From CAVSIS01 sp963814875 (GTDB lineage Bacteria; Acidobacteriota; Thermoanaerobaculia; Thermoanaerobaculales; Sulfomarinibacteraceae): a stretch of DNA of 64,000 nucleotides. The translations under genes were made by a program, and so were the position numbers. The notes under the pieces are model-generated. The model made no database searches and was not told where the DNA came from. It was given only the letters and a program-made list of their open reading frames with translations. Shown in pieces: positions 18,833 through 28,020 of this stretch (positions are counted from its first letter, which is position 1; each line of letters starts with the position of its first letter). The stretch is taken from positions 1-64,000 of the forward strand of contig CAWFFJ010000029.1 of assembly GCA_963814875.1 (NCBI GenBank). The letters run 5' to 3'.

Positions 18833-19911
18833 GACGTCGGCCCGGACCCGGTCTCGGCAACCGCCATGCCGTCGCTGAGCACCGAGCGGCCGGTGGTCAC
18901 CACGCGCGCGCCGGCGGCGACACCGCGCCGCGCCTCGACCACGTCACGACCCTCGATCCCGAGCTCGAGCGGCGTCCAGTGCGCGGTCCCGCCGTCGACC
19001 ACGAACACCCCCCGGGTCCCGTCGCGCGCGAGCAGCGCGGCGCGCGGTACCAGGACCGCCTCGGCCGCAGAGCGGACGACGACGCGCACGCGAACCGTGG
19101 TCCCTGGGAGCATCCACGCCGGAGCGGAGGACGTGTGCAGCACGGCCTCGACCAGCTGCGTCTCCGGATCCACGATCCGGTGCAGCTCCGCGAGCGTGGC
19201 CTGGACCTGGACCTCGCCGTCGGAGTCGAGCACCGGCACGATGGCGGCGGCAAGACCACTCTCCAGCTCGCCGAGGTTCTCGGGCTCGAACCCGGCGCGG
19301 ATCACGACCCCTTCGGCGGGAGCGAGCAGGACCGCCGGCTCGCCGGCGTGGACGATCGCGCCCGAGGTGACCAGGACCTCCCGGACGATCCCCGCGAACG
19401 GGGCCCTGGCGTTGCGGTCGTGCTCGCCGGGATCGGCGGCGCCCATTCCCGCGAGCACGGCCTGTGCGCTGGAGACCGCCTTCTCGGCCTGCTGGACCTG
19501 CTCGTTGGTTGCCAACCGGTGGTCGCGCATGCGCTTCAGGCGCTCGAGCTCGCGGTGCGCATACTCGAGGTCGATGCTCGCCTGCTGGACCTCGAGGCTG
19601 TCGCCGGGCAGCGGACCGAGAGCGAGGAGCTCGGTCCCCTGGGCGACCCCCTGACCAGGGGTCACCAGCACCTGGCGCACCTGGCCGGACGCCACGAACG
19701 CGACGGTCCGGGTCCGTTTGGGATCGAACTCCACGCGGCCGAGCGTCTCGAGGGTCTCCTCGACCTGACCGGTCGCGATCACGGCGGTTGAGACCGAGGC
19801 GACAGGCTCGGGAGGGGCCGAGCTCGTCGGGGCGCCTCCCTCGCAGGCGAGGAGCAGGGACACCACGCCGGAGAGGGCGAAGCCGAACACGTGTCGATGG
19901 GTTCGTCTCAT
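18829..19911 (-). CDS. RND periplasmic adaptor (membrane fusion) lipoprotein
   Basis: The 360-residue protein carries a lipobox (VVSLLLAC), a first lipoyl half around VAFVASGQVRQVLVTPGQG, an alpha hairpin (YAHRELERLKRMRDHRLA), a second lipoyl half (NARAPFAGIVREVLVTSG) and beta-barrel C-terminus. It belongs to the HlyD/CusB-like adaptor group. It overlaps TolC upstream and the RND pump downstream by 4 bp each (ATGA), so the three are one translational unit. Confidence 0.88.
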   Translation of the reverse strand: MRRTHRHVFGFALSGVVSLLLACEGGAPTSSAPPEPVASVSTAVIATGQVEETLETLGRVEFDPKRTRTVAFVASGQVRQVLVTPGQGVAQGTELLALGPLPGDSLEVQQASIDLEYAHRELERLKRMRDHRLATNEQVQQAEKAVSSAQAVLAGMGAADPGEHDRNARAPFAGIVREVLVTSGAIVHAGEPAVLLAPAEGVVIRAGFEPENLGELESGLAAAIVPVLDSDGEVQVQATLAELHRIVDPETQLVEAVLHTSSAPAWMLPGTTVRVRVVVRSAAEAVLVPRAALLARDGTRGVFVVDGGTAHWTPLELGIEGRDVVEARRGVAAGARVVTTGRSVLSDGMAVAETGSGPTS

Positions 19912-21269
19912 GGCTGCCTTCGTGGGCCGGGCGCCGCGACGCTGCCGAGCGGGCAGCCAACCGCGGTCTCGAGCCCGGTCAGGGTCTCGTCGCGAGCCTG
20001 GCGCAGGGCCGCCAGCTCGAGTCGGGCGTCGGACAGCGCGGTCCGCACCACCTGTTCCGAAAGCCGGTCGACGTCACCCCGGACGGCGGCGTCCCGCTCG
20101 GCCTCGGCCACCGGTTCGAGCCGGTCGACCGCCGCCTCGGCGCGCTGCAGCTGGACCGCGAGCTCGTCAAGGTTCGCGAGCAGGGATCGGATGTCTGCCC
20201 GGACCGCGGCCGCCCGCGCCTCCAGCTCGTCGCCGAGGCGGGTCCGGGTGGCCTCCTCGCGGGTGATCACGGCCCGCGGGTGGCCGAAGATCGGCAGCCC
20301 GAGCGTGACGTAGCCGCCGAGGAACTTGAGCGCCGACTCGTTGCGCTGGTGGACCACCCCGACCGAGAGACTCGGCAGCTGGGCCAGCACCGCGGCACGG
20401 ACGACCGCCTCCTGGGCGTCATAGCCGCGCCGCAAGGCGATCAGATCGAGACGCTCGTCGACGGCGGCGCGGATCAGGAGGTCGGCGCCGAGAACATCGG
20501 AGCCAGTGATGCCTTCCGGCGGCAGCACCACCGGCAGCGCTGCGGTACCGGGCAGACCGAGAAGTCGGTCGAGCTCGCCCCGCGCCTCGACCTCGGACCG
20601 CCGCAGCTCGCCTTTCGAGCGCCGCAAGCTCTCGACTGCAGCGAGCTGGATGCCGACGTCGGACAGGGTCGCGTCGCCCTGCTCCATGGCGGACTGGAGG
20701 GCGCCCAGGGTGCTCTCCTCGGAGCTCAGCTCTGCTTCGGCGACCCCGATCCTCCGCGCCAGCCAGCCGATCCTGAGCGTCTCGAGGCGCGCCGACTGGG
20801 CCACCTGCCACTCCTGCCAGGCGATCCCGAGGTCGACGCTGTCGAGGGTGGCGGCGGCTTCGGCGGCCCGCGCCGAACGCTGGATCATCGCGGCGACGTC
20901 GACCTCCAGCCCGAGGTTGATGACGTCCACCGTCCCGGCGGAGTTGCTGCCGTACGGGCGGTCGCCTTCGACGGTGAGGGTCGGCTCGGGAAGCAGCCCG
21001 GCGGCGACGAGCTGGGCGGCGGCCTCGCCGTGGGTGGCCCGGATCGCGGTGAGGTCGGGGTTGGCGAGCACCGCGAGGACCGCCGCCTCGTCCGGAGACA
21101 GCCCGTCCGAGAGGTCGATCGTCACCGGCGGAAGGCGCGGGTGCTGAAGCTCGGCGGCCTCGATCCGAAGGTGCTCGAGATCCGGCGCGGGGGGCGCCGC
21201 CAGGGCAGCCGTGTCGGGCAACGGCTGAGGGCTGTAGGAGACGCACGCGCCCACCGCAAGCGCCGCCAT
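19908..21269 (-). CDS. TolC-family outer-membrane channel lipoprotein
   Basis: The 453-residue product has a lipobox (ALAVGAC) and the two-part TolC repeat: long coiled-coil helices such as ESLRRSKGELRRSEVEARGE and a second copy beginning LGADLLIRAAVDERLDLIAL, with LGLPIFG typical of the beta-strand entry. It would form the outer-membrane duct for the adaptors and pumps that follow. The annotated ATG 21269 is inside the hydrophobic signal segment: the frame is open upstream and encodes more hydrophobic residues (AAANLVAVAALG), so the true start may be further upstream or lost to a frameshift. It is the first gene of the RND operon; only one TolC serves two pumps. Confidence 0.87.
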   Translation of the reverse strand: MAALAVGACVSYSPQPLPDTAALAAPPAPDLEHLRIEAAELQHPRLPPVTIDLSDGLSPDEAAVLAVLANPDLTAIRATHGEAAAQLVAAGLLPEPTLTVEGDRPYGSNSAGTVDVINLGLEVDVAAMIQRSARAAEAAATLDSVDLGIAWQEWQVAQSARLETLRIGWLARRIGVAEAELSSEESTLGALQSAMEQGDATLSDVGIQLAAVESLRRSKGELRRSEVEARGELDRLLGLPGTAALPVVLPPEGITGSDVLGADLLIRAAVDERLDLIALRRGYDAQEAVVRAAVLAQLPSLSVGVVHQRNESALKFLGGYVTLGLPIFGHPRAVITREEATRTRLGDELEARAAAVRADIRSLLANLDELAVQLQRAEAAVDRLEPVAEAERDAAVRGDVDRLSEQVVRTALSDARLELAALRQARDETLTGLETAVGCPLGSVAAPGPRRQP

Positions 21270-21437
21270 ACCGAGTGCAGCGACCGCGACGAGGTTTGCG
21301 GCGGCGAGGCTCTGCCGGTGTGTGGGGTCGCTGGGCTCAAGACCGCTCCCGTCTCGCGAATCAACCCGCCTCTTGTGATCCGATTCCGTCTCTTCCTTCA
21401 GCCCGCACTCCTGGCACGGCGCGCCTCGGAAGTCACG

Positions 21438-22391
21438 TCACCGAGGAGCTCGCCGGTCGGCAGACGCTCGCTCCTGACGGACGGTGTCCCCGACGGCAAC
21501 CTCGGCCCACCGCACCTCGAGAAGCATACGCTCCACGGACGTAGGTCCGGACGCGTGCGCGACCTGATCCGCCGGTTCGTCTTTCTCGTCGTCGTCCGTG
21601 GACTCCGCGGGCGTTCCCGGACCTTCCGGGGAGGACTTCCCGGCACCCATGACGAGCGCGGCGACCTGGGCAGGAAGCGGCCCGGTCGGAATCTCCAGCG
21701 ACACCACCGTGCCGTCATCCAGGACCTTGAGCTCCCTCGCGCCGTCGGCGGCCCGCCACGAGGCAGCGTAGACCCCATGACCTGCCTCGGTCTCTTTCTG
21801 GACCCCTTCGATGACCGCCCCTGCGGCCTCGCGCTCGATCGCGGCCCGCGCCGCAGGCGGCAGCGCGTCCAGCGCCTCCGGCGTCTCGTGCTCGGCGCCG
21901 GCAGCCATCCTGCGAGTCATCAGCACGATGCCGAACGGATCGATGTACCGCTCGCGGACCTCGCCTGACGGCGTCCGGTCCTCGAGCTCGTAGACCGCGA
22001 GACGGACGCGGTCCACGCCGTCGGGGTTCGCACCGAGGACGCGGGAGGCGTGATCGCGCACTGCGCCCGGGAAGCTGCGGCGGGCTCGACCTCGCGTTCG
22101 ATCGGCGACCAGCGTGCCGTCCGCGAGGGCCGTCACCTCGAGAGTCCCTTCGGCGCTCTCGAACTCGGCGGACCAGGTCTCGAGGCCGTGCTCGGTCTCC
22201 TGCTCCGCGGATCCGGGCTTGAGCACGCCTCCGCTGAAGGCCTTCCAGGCCGCCTCGACGGCCGCGGGGGCCTGCAGAGCGGTCGGGCTCTTTCCGCTCG
22301 CTCCCTCGGAGGCATCTCTCGAGCAGGCGAGACCGGTCATGGTCATGAACCCGATCATCGCGGCGGTCGCAGTCTGTCCGAAGCTCCTCAT
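21438..22391 (-). CDS. Lipoprotein with two PepSY-like repeats
   Basis: The 317-residue protein has a lipoprotein signal ending TGLAC (Cys23). Two related segments, AVEAAWKAFSGG through LEVTALADGTLVA, and AAIEREAAGAVIEG through ELKVLDDGTVVSLE, match the helix-then-strands pattern of PepSY-like domains. These domains are found in periplasmic proteins encoded beside two-component systems and often modulate peptidases or sensors. The C-terminal 70 residues are acidic and low complexity. It lies between the sensor kinase and TolC on the same strand, so it may report envelope state to the kinase; that role is inference. Confidence 0.7.
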   Translation of the reverse strand: MRSFGQTATAAMIGFMTMTGLACSRDASEGASGKSPTALQAPAAVEAAWKAFSGGVLKPGSAEQETEHGLETWSAEFESAEGTLEVTALADGTLVADRTRGRARRSFPGAVRDHASRVLGANPDGVDRVRLAVYELEDRTPSGEVRERYIDPFGIVLMTRRMAAGAEHETPEALDALPPAARAAIEREAAGAVIEGVQKETEAGHGVYAASWRAADGARELKVLDDGTVVSLEIPTGPLPAQVAALVMGAGKSSPEGPGTPAESTDDDEKDEPADQVAHASGPTSVERMLLEVRWAEVAVGDTVRQERASADRRAPR

Positions 22392-22576
22392 TGCGCTCTC
22401 CCTTCACTCGGCGCCGACCCGATGAAGACGGGCCCAGCTCGTTGTGCCTTTGAGCTCGCTGGCCCGACCGGCTGCGGCGGTTCGAACGATTCGGACATGC
22501 CGTTCCTGCCGTCCGGACAGGACCATGCCACGCGACGATGAACGCCGAGTCTCATCACGATGACAATCCGTTCATC

Positions 22577-23983
22577 TCAGATCGGAAGCTCGACCCGGAT
22601 CACGCTACCGCCGTCAGATGGGTGCTTGAGAACGGCGCGGCCGCCGTGCGCGAGAGCGACCGCCCGGACCATGGCGAGGCCGAGCCCGCGTCCCTTCGAG
22701 CTGGGCCCGCGGACCAGCCGGTCAAAGGCACGGGCACGCACCTCGTCTGGGAAGCCGGGACCGTCGTCCACCACCGCGAGCACGGCACTGCCGGCCTCGA
22801 CCCTGGCCGTGACGGTCACGCGCGTTCCCGCTGGAAGGTGGGCGAGGGCGTTGTCCAGCAGATTCATGAGCACGCGTTTGAGCAACGCCTCGTCGGCCTC
22901 GACCTCGACCGGACCGCTGACATCAGCCACCAGATCGAGCCCGTGCTCGGCGGCCGCCGGCTCGTACAGCTCCGCCAGGTCACGGACCAGCTCGGCGAGG
23001 TCGAGCTGGGCTCTCGCCGGAGGGGCAGGGCACCGGCCTCCGCTTCTGCGGTGTCCAGGGTCGCGCTGACCAGGGCGGCGAGGTCGTCGACCTCGGCGAT
23101 CGCCGCCTCAACTGCGGCACGCCGCGCACCGTCACCATCGACTGTGACGGCGTTCTCGAGGGTCCCGCGGATGGCCGCGAGCGGCGTGCGGAGGTCGTGC
23201 GCCATCGCGTCCGCCAGCGTACGCAGCTGCTCGACCGCCCCACCGGCGCGGTCGAGGAGCGCGTTCAAGGTCGCCGCGAGGCGGTCGATCTCGTCGCCGC
23301 CGTGATCTCCACGCCGCTGAGGAAGGCGCCTGGCAAGAGCGTCCGCCGAGATCGTCGCGGCAACGTCGGATAATCGGTCCACCCTGGCGAGAACCCGCCG
23401 CACCTCGATCCACGCTGCCGGCACGCCGACCAGGAGCATCACGACCCACCCGGCGAGGGCGACGTCGCGGATCTCCTCGAGGAGCTCGGCGTCCGCGTAG
23501 GGGGTTGCACCGCCGACGATCCGGCGTCCGTCCGGGAGCCGTTGGCTGACCACCCGCACCGGGTACTCCCAGCCCCCGGGTTGGACCCAGCTCGTGCTGC
23601 GCTCGGAGCTGGGCAGGGCCGTCAGGACTTGGTTCAGCGCACTGCGAGCCCCGCGTACGGCCGAAGCCGACACCGGCCCCCGGGCGCCAGCACCGCGAGG
23701 ACGAAGAAACCGTCACCCTCGTCCTGCTCCTCGCCGCTCCGCAGCCCTTCGTGCGCTCGAGCTCGCGCACCTCGGGCTCGAGCTCCGCCGCCGTGAGGGA
23801 GCTCCCGGCCACTTCGACCCGCTCCGCGACGCTCTCGACCTCAGCCTCGAGCCAGGCGTCACCCCGCGACCGGACGCTGTCCGAGAGCATCCAATACCCC
23901 ACGGACATCACCGCAGCGGAGCCGGTAGCGAGCACGAGCTCCCGGGCAGCGCCAGGCGCCACGCTGCTGTCGGCGCCGTTCAC
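22577..23983 (-). pseudogene. Sensor histidine kinase, frameshifted at least twice
   Basis: Three frames together encode one kinase. 23983 to about 23700 gives the N-terminus with a first membrane segment. About 23673 to 23040 gives the periplasmic end, second membrane helix (LAGWVVMLLVGVPAAWIEV), HAMP and the phospho-acceptor box AMAHDLRTPLAAIRG. About 22970 to 22577 gives the ATPase domain with NLLDNALAHLPAG, VVDDGPGFPDE and KGRGLGLAMVRAV. Start is GTG 23983, overlapping the response-regulator stop as GTGA. All catalytic motifs survive, so either the breaks are sequence errors or inactivation is very recent. It probably partnered the adjacent regulator and controlled the efflux operon downstream. 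Confidence 0.78.
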
Positions 23984-24355
23984 CCTTCGGCGACATACCC
24001 GACCCGCGCACCGTGTGGATCAGGGGCCGCCGCCGGGCCCGTCGACCTTGGAGCGGAGGCGTGGACGTAGACGTCCACGACGTTGGTCTGAGGGTCGAAT
24101 CGCGCACCCCACACCCGGTCGAGAACCATGGTGCGCGTCACGACACGGCCGGCGTTGCGGCACAGGTACTCGAGCAGGGCGAACTCCCGTGGCGACAGCT
24201 CGAGCCGGCGTTCGCCCCGCACTGCCTCCCTTCGCAGCAGGTCCATCTCGAGGTCCGCGACTACGAGCCGGGGCGAGCCGGAAGGCTGGGGCGGCTGCGT
24301 CGCGGCAGGTCGACCCGCGCCAGCACCTCGGCGAAGGCGAAGGGTTGAAACATGT
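23980..24355 (-). pseudogene. OmpR-type response regulator lacking its receiver domain
   Basis: Only the linker (QPFAFAEVLARV, a typical end of a receiver domain) and the winged-helix DNA-binding domain (RRLELSPREFALLEYL, RNAGRVVTRTMVLDRVWG, VVDVYVH) can be read. The last 30 residues need three frame changes to give the family ending LIHTVRG-x-GYVAEG; at the last one the sequence has GGG where GGGG restores the frame. Upstream of about 24355 no receiver domain is found in any frame before the anti-sigma gene at 24487. The stop (23980-23982) overlaps the kinase GTG. The receiver may be truly deleted or lost in assembly. Confidence 0.72.
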
Positions 24356-24486
24356 TGCGAGGAAGTGGATGGCGGATCGCGGAGGGCCGTGAACAGCCCG
24401 ACCCGGCGCATTCGAGGGGCAGTGCTTCAACCGGTTTCGGGCCACATGTGAGATTCCTTCACGCGGCCCGGACGATGCTGTGCAGG

Positions 24487-24960
24487 CTACCTCGCCCGCG
24501 CGATCGCCAGCTCGCGCAGGACCATCGCGCCGATGACGACGCCGCACACCAGGATGACCAGCGCCGGGTCCGCCGAGCCCGCGGAGAGCGTCGCAGGAGT
24601 GAGGGCCTTTCCGGCGGCACCCAGCATCTGCCTGATGGCGGGCCACATCCAGACCAGGACCTTGAGCCCGAGGCCCGCGGCGAAGGCCGCCGCGAGAATC
24701 TGCACGGCGGTGATGGTCACGGTCGCCTTGCGGGCAACCTCTCGGCGTGACTCGAGCTTGGAGCGCCACCAGATCAGGCCCGGGTCCGGCAGGGGCTCGG
24801 GGGCCGCCGCGAGCGCCTCGTGCCGGAGGAACCCGGCTACCAGCCGGATCTCCGCGCACGCAACACAGGAGTGCGAGTGCGCGACCAGCTCGTCCGTCCA
24901 CCGACCGCTACGCGCGGCTTCGGCGACCGCCGTCTCGTGCGGACAACCGTGCACGTTCAT
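24487..24960 (-). CDS. Membrane anti-sigma factor candidate with Cys/His motif
   Basis: The 157-residue protein has an N-terminal H-x3-C-x2-C motif (HSHSCVACAEIR), as in zinc-binding anti-sigma factors, then two or three membrane segments (TITAVQILAAAFAAGLGLKV, PALVILVCGVVIGAMVL). It overlaps the ECF sigma factor gene by 4 bp (ATGA), the usual arrangement for sigma and cognate anti-sigma factors. It should hold the sigma factor inactive at the inner membrane. Assignment rests on motif plus context. Confidence 0.72.
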   Translation of the reverse strand: MNVHGCPHETAVAEAARSGRWTDELVAHSHSCVACAEIRLVAGFLRHEALAAAPEPLPDPGLIWWRSKLESRREVARKATVTITAVQILAAAFAAGLGLKVLVWMWPAIRQMLGAAGKALTPATLSAGSADPALVILVCGVVIGAMVLRELAIARAR

Positions 24961-25544
24961 GGCAGCTCTCCCTCCGGCCCCAGTCCCCGGTCTCGCAGCA
25001 GCTCGGCCATCCGCTGCCGTGCGCGAAACAGCATCGAGCGCATGCTCGCCTCCCGCAGGCCGAGGGCCTCGGCGATCTCCCGGTGGCTCGCCCCCTCGAC
25101 GTAGGCGAGCCAGAGCAGCTGCCGGTCGCGCGGCGTCATCTCAGTGAAGACGCTCCCGACGTCGGACCGCAGCTGAACCGCATCGTGCTGGCCGCCCGCG
25201 ACCGGGAGCTCCGGCAACTCGTCGGTCTGGGGGCGCCTGCCCCGAAAGTGATCACGCACCAGATTGGTGGCTATCCGAAACAGGTACTTCCGGCACTCGA
25301 GCTCGTCATCGCGGTCGAAGCCTGAGCGGAGTAGCCGGTAGTAAGCCTCCTGCAACAGGTCGTCGGCCAGCGTGGCGTCACCGCACGACCTCCTGAGGTA
25401 GGCCCGCAGCGGCCGGGCTGTCTGCTGGTAGAGCAAGCGGAAGCGCGCCTCATCCATGACCGGGAGGCGGGCTTCCCGCGTCGCTGCCAGTGGCTCCGCC
25501 GGGTCGTGCGACGCTCCGGCGAACATCACGGCCACCGAGATCAT
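24957..25544 (-). CDS. ECF-family RNA polymerase sigma factor
   Basis: The 195-residue protein has sigma region 2 (RAYLRRSCGDATLADDLLQE, KYLFRIATNLVRDHFRGR) and region 4 with helix-turn-helix (PRDRQLLWLAYVEGASHREI). It is a group IV sigma factor directing RNA polymerase to stress or envelope promoters. The start at 25544 has GGAAGG upstream; an internal ATG at 25457 (MDEARF) would give the family's usual length and is possible. It is preceded 15 bp upstream by a membrane protein and followed by the overlapping anti-sigma candidate. Confidence 0.88.
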   Translation of the reverse strand: MISVAVMFAGASHDPAEPLAATREARLPVMDEARFRLLYQQTARPLRAYLRRSCGDATLADDLLQEAYYRLLRSGFDRDDELECRKYLFRIATNLVRDHFRGRRPQTDELPELPVAGGQHDAVQLRSDVGSVFTEMTPRDRQLLWLAYVEGASHREIAEALGLREASMRSMLFRARQRMAELLRDRGLGPEGELP

Positions 25545-25559
25545 GGCCTTCCACAGAGC

Positions 25560-26045
25560 CTATTCTTGCCCATCGCGGGGCATTGCCGCTCGATGGCCGT
25601 TGATCAGACCCCAGGACTTCGAGAGTGCGTACGAGATTGCCGACGAGATCAGGAAGCCGATCCCGATCGTGAGGCCCAGGATGCCGACCACCGTGAGGCC
25701 TTCTCCCGGAACCTGGATCCTGCTGTCGACCACGAGCATGCCGATCGACGCCAGCGAGAGGATGATCCCCACCTGGACTGATCCGAGGATCTTCGCATAG
25801 GGGCTCGTCGGCTCGACGATCTCGAACTCGGAGAACCGGCGCCCGGCCTCGCTGTTCATGAACTCGACCAAGCCCTGGGTCGAGTCGAACTTCTCGAGTA
25901 GCTTGCGCTGCATCTCGCCCTGCAGGGTCGCCATCCTCTTCTGGCGTGCGTTGGCGTACCCCATCTTGAAGATCCAGCCGATCACGAGCAGCATGACCGG
26001 CATCACGACCATCATCGAGACCTGTTCGGCAGTCTGGGGATCCAT
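25560..26045 (-). CDS. Membrane protein of unknown function, ECF operon leader gene
   Basis: The 161-residue protein has an N-terminal membrane helix (VVMPVMLLVIGWIFKMGY), a charged helical middle (ANARQKRMATLQGEMQRKL) and two C-terminal helices (SVQVGIILSLASIGMLVV and VVGILGLTIGIGFLISSA). I do not recognise a family. It lies 15 bp upstream of the ECF sigma gene on the same strand and is probably the first gene of a three-gene operon, so a role as sensor or target of that sigma pathway is plausible. Confidence 0.7.
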   Translation of the reverse strand: MDPQTAEQVSMMVVMPVMLLVIGWIFKMGYANARQKRMATLQGEMQRKLLEKFDSTQGLVEFMNSEAGRRFSEFEIVEPTSPYAKILGSVQVGIILSLASIGMLVVDSRIQVPGEGLTVVGILGLTIGIGFLISSAISYALSKSWGLINGHRAAMPRDGQE

Positions 26046-26230
26046 GGTGTAGCGACCTCCTTCGTTCGGTCACCCAGCTCAACGCGAGGCCTCGGTCAGT
26101 GGTTAGCTCGGGATCTCGCGTTTCTTCGGCTCTGCTGGGCGCGTCACGATGCCGCAAGGGTTCTCGTTTCCTCGCATCACCGAAAGACGACCCTCTTCCA
26201 CGCACACTCCGTGGGGGCCATACTCCTACC

Positions 26231-27175
26231 GTGCAGAGCGGTCGGCAGGAATGGATCGTCACTCCCGAGGACGCGAACGCCACCGTCGCCGCCTTCCTCA
26301 GGGAGCGGCTGGGTCTGGCCTGGCGGGAGGCCAAGCGTCTGGTCGAGACCGGCAAGGTCACGCTGGACGGTGTCGCGGTGACCGAACCCGGACGACGGCT
26401 GAGCGCGGTCCGTGAGGTCGCCCTCCAACCCGACGCCGCGCGTCCCCGTCCCGCCGAGCCTGCCCCTGGCCTTTCGATCATGTACGCCGATCGCCATGTA
26501 GTGGTCATCGACAAGCCGGTCGGGATTTCGACGGTGCCCTTCGAGGCCGGAGAGACCGGCACAGCGTTCGACCTCACACGCAAGGCGCTGCGACGAGGGG
26601 ACCGCGCGTTACCTCCGCCGGTGCTGCACGTGGTCCACCGCATCGACCGGGCGACCTCCGGCCTGGTGGCATTCGCGCTCAGCAAGCTCGCGGAGCGCGG
26701 GCTCGCGCTGCAGCTGCGGCACCACTCGATGGAGCGGTCCTACCTGTGCGTCGCCCACGGGCAGGTGCGTGCGGGCCGGATCGAATCCGACCTGGTGCGC
26801 GACCGTGGCGACGGCCTGCGCGGCTCGACACGGAGGCCTGGTCAGGGTCGCACCGCCATCACCCACGTCGAGGTGGTGGAGCATCTCGCCACTGCGACCC
26901 TGTGCCGGATCCGGCTCGAGACCGGCAGGACCCACCAGATCCGCATCCACCTCGCCGAGAGCGGTCACCCGGTGGTCGGCGAGGCCGTCTACATCCGCGA
27001 CTACACTGCGCGCGGCGGGGCGCCGATCCCCTCGCCCCGGCTGCTGCTGCACGCCGCCACCCTGGGCTTCGAGCACCCGGTGACCGGCGACACGGTACGC
27101 CTCACATCTCCCCTGCCCGAGGACTTCGAAGCGGTGCTGGAGCGGTTGCGCGGCGCGGGCTCTCCTCCTACGTGA
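26231..27175 (+). CDS. RluA-family pseudouridine synthase with S4 domain
   Basis: The 314-residue protein (from GTG 26231) has an N-terminal S4 RNA-binding domain (AAFLRERLGLAWREAKRLVE through VTLDGVAVTEPGR) and the RluA catalytic core with HVVHRIDRATSGLVAF, where the Asp of HRIDR is the catalytic residue; LETGRTHQIRIHLAESGHPV is also diagnostic. It isomerises uridine to pseudouridine in rRNA or tRNA in the cytoplasm. The frame is open back to 26099, but that stretch has no similarity to the family. It is divergent from the ECF operon. Confidence 0.88.
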   Translation: MQSGRQEWIVTPEDANATVAAFLRERLGLAWREAKRLVETGKVTLDGVAVTEPGRRLSAVREVALQPDAARPRPAEPAPGLSIMYADRHVVVIDKPVGISTVPFEAGETGTAFDLTRKALRRGDRALPPPVLHVVHRIDRATSGLVAFALSKLAERGLALQLRHHSMERSYLCVAHGQVRAGRIESDLVRDRGDGLRGSTRRPGQGRTAITHVEVVEHLATATLCRIRLETGRTHQIRIHLAESGHPVVGEAVYIRDYTARGGAPIPSPRLLLHAATLGFEHPVTGDTVRLTSPLPEDFEAVLERLRGAGSPPT

Positions 27176-27386
27176 CGTCGCGAGAGACGCACGCCGCGGC
27201 CCATTTCGGCCGGAGTGGCGCATCTGAGCCGACGGTTTGACTCGCCGCTGCCACCCCCACCGCTCCAAACCTCTGATTCTTCGAGCCGAGAGGTACTGGC
27301 ACGCATGATGCTATGTGACATGGCAGGCGTCGAACGGTGGGCCCATGAGGGACGCCGAAGACGGTCCGGACGCCGAGGAGAACGCC

Positions 27387-27914
27387 ATGACACGCCAACT
27401 ACTCCGCCAACCCCTCAGCCTCGCAGGCGCGGTTCTGACCGCGACGACCCTGCTTCTCTCGACCCCGGCGTGGGCGGGCAATGCGGAGACGTCCCAGAAT
27501 GGGCCCGCCCCCGCGGCGAGCCCAGCCCCCCACACAGTACGGGCCGCCGAGAGACAGCGGCCGATGCCGATGCAGCCCATGCCGATGCAGGGTGCGATGG
27601 GCCAGTGGAAGCAGATGGATGCGCGAGTTGACACTCTGGTGAAGCAGATGAACCGCGCGACAGGCCCGGCCAAGGTGGACGCGATGGCGGCCGTCATCAC
27701 CGAGCTCGTCTCGCAGCGGGAGCAGATGCACCGGATGCTCGAAGAGATGCACCCCGGTGCGCAACAGCACGGCATGAACCAGCCGGCCCGAGGCGAGATG
27801 ATGCAACGCGGCATGGGGATGGGCTCGTCGGGCTCGCCCGCCGCCTCGGCGAACGTGTGCGTTCGCCCCGCGATCCCTGCCCCAGCCTCGAGCGCGAACG
27901 GGTCGTCGAGCTGA
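27387..27914 (+). CDS. Met/His-rich exported protein, possible metal binding
   Basis: The 175-residue product begins with a signal peptide (SLAGAVLTATTLLLSTPAWA). The mature part is rich in Met and His: RPMPMQPMPMQGAMGQWKQM, then MHRMLEEMHPGAQQHGM and MMQRGMGMG. Such spacing is common in periplasmic copper- or silver-binding proteins. ATG 27387 follows GAGGAG by 6 bases; an in-frame start at 27315 would place the signal peptide internally. The last 25 residues (CVRPAIPAPASS) look unlike the rest and may follow a frame error. A strong terminator follows 26 bp after the stop. Confidence 0.65.
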   Translation: MTRQLLRQPLSLAGAVLTATTLLLSTPAWAGNAETSQNGPAPAASPAPHTVRAAERQRPMPMQPMPMQGAMGQWKQMDARVDTLVKQMNRATGPAKVDAMAAVITELVSQREQMHRMLEEMHPGAQQHGMNQPARGEMMQRGMGMGSSGSPAASANVCVRPAIPAPASSANGSSS

Positions 27915-27940
27915 CCGGCTTGCCGACCTGCCCACCAGCG

Positions 27941-27972
27941 CCGAGGGAGGGGCGTCCATCCCCCTCCCTCGG
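27941..27972. terminator. Terminator hairpin after Met-rich gene
   Basis: A perfect 12-bp stem, CCGAGGGAGGGG with CCCCTCCCTCGG, encloses an 8-base loop 26 bases after the stop at 27914. The downstream side has CTCTCTTCG rather than a pure T-tract. Confidence 0.75.
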
Positions 27973-28020
27973 GCTCTCTTCGCTGTAGCGTTGACCTCAC
28001 CACGCCGGCCCGCTGTCACT

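Noticed and set aside
15782..19654. A very long open frame on the plus strand opposite the RND and adaptor genes
   Set aside because: It is the antisense shadow of GC-rich coding sequence: no motifs, biased to Arg, Asp and Gly, and fully overlapped by genes with clear RND motifs.
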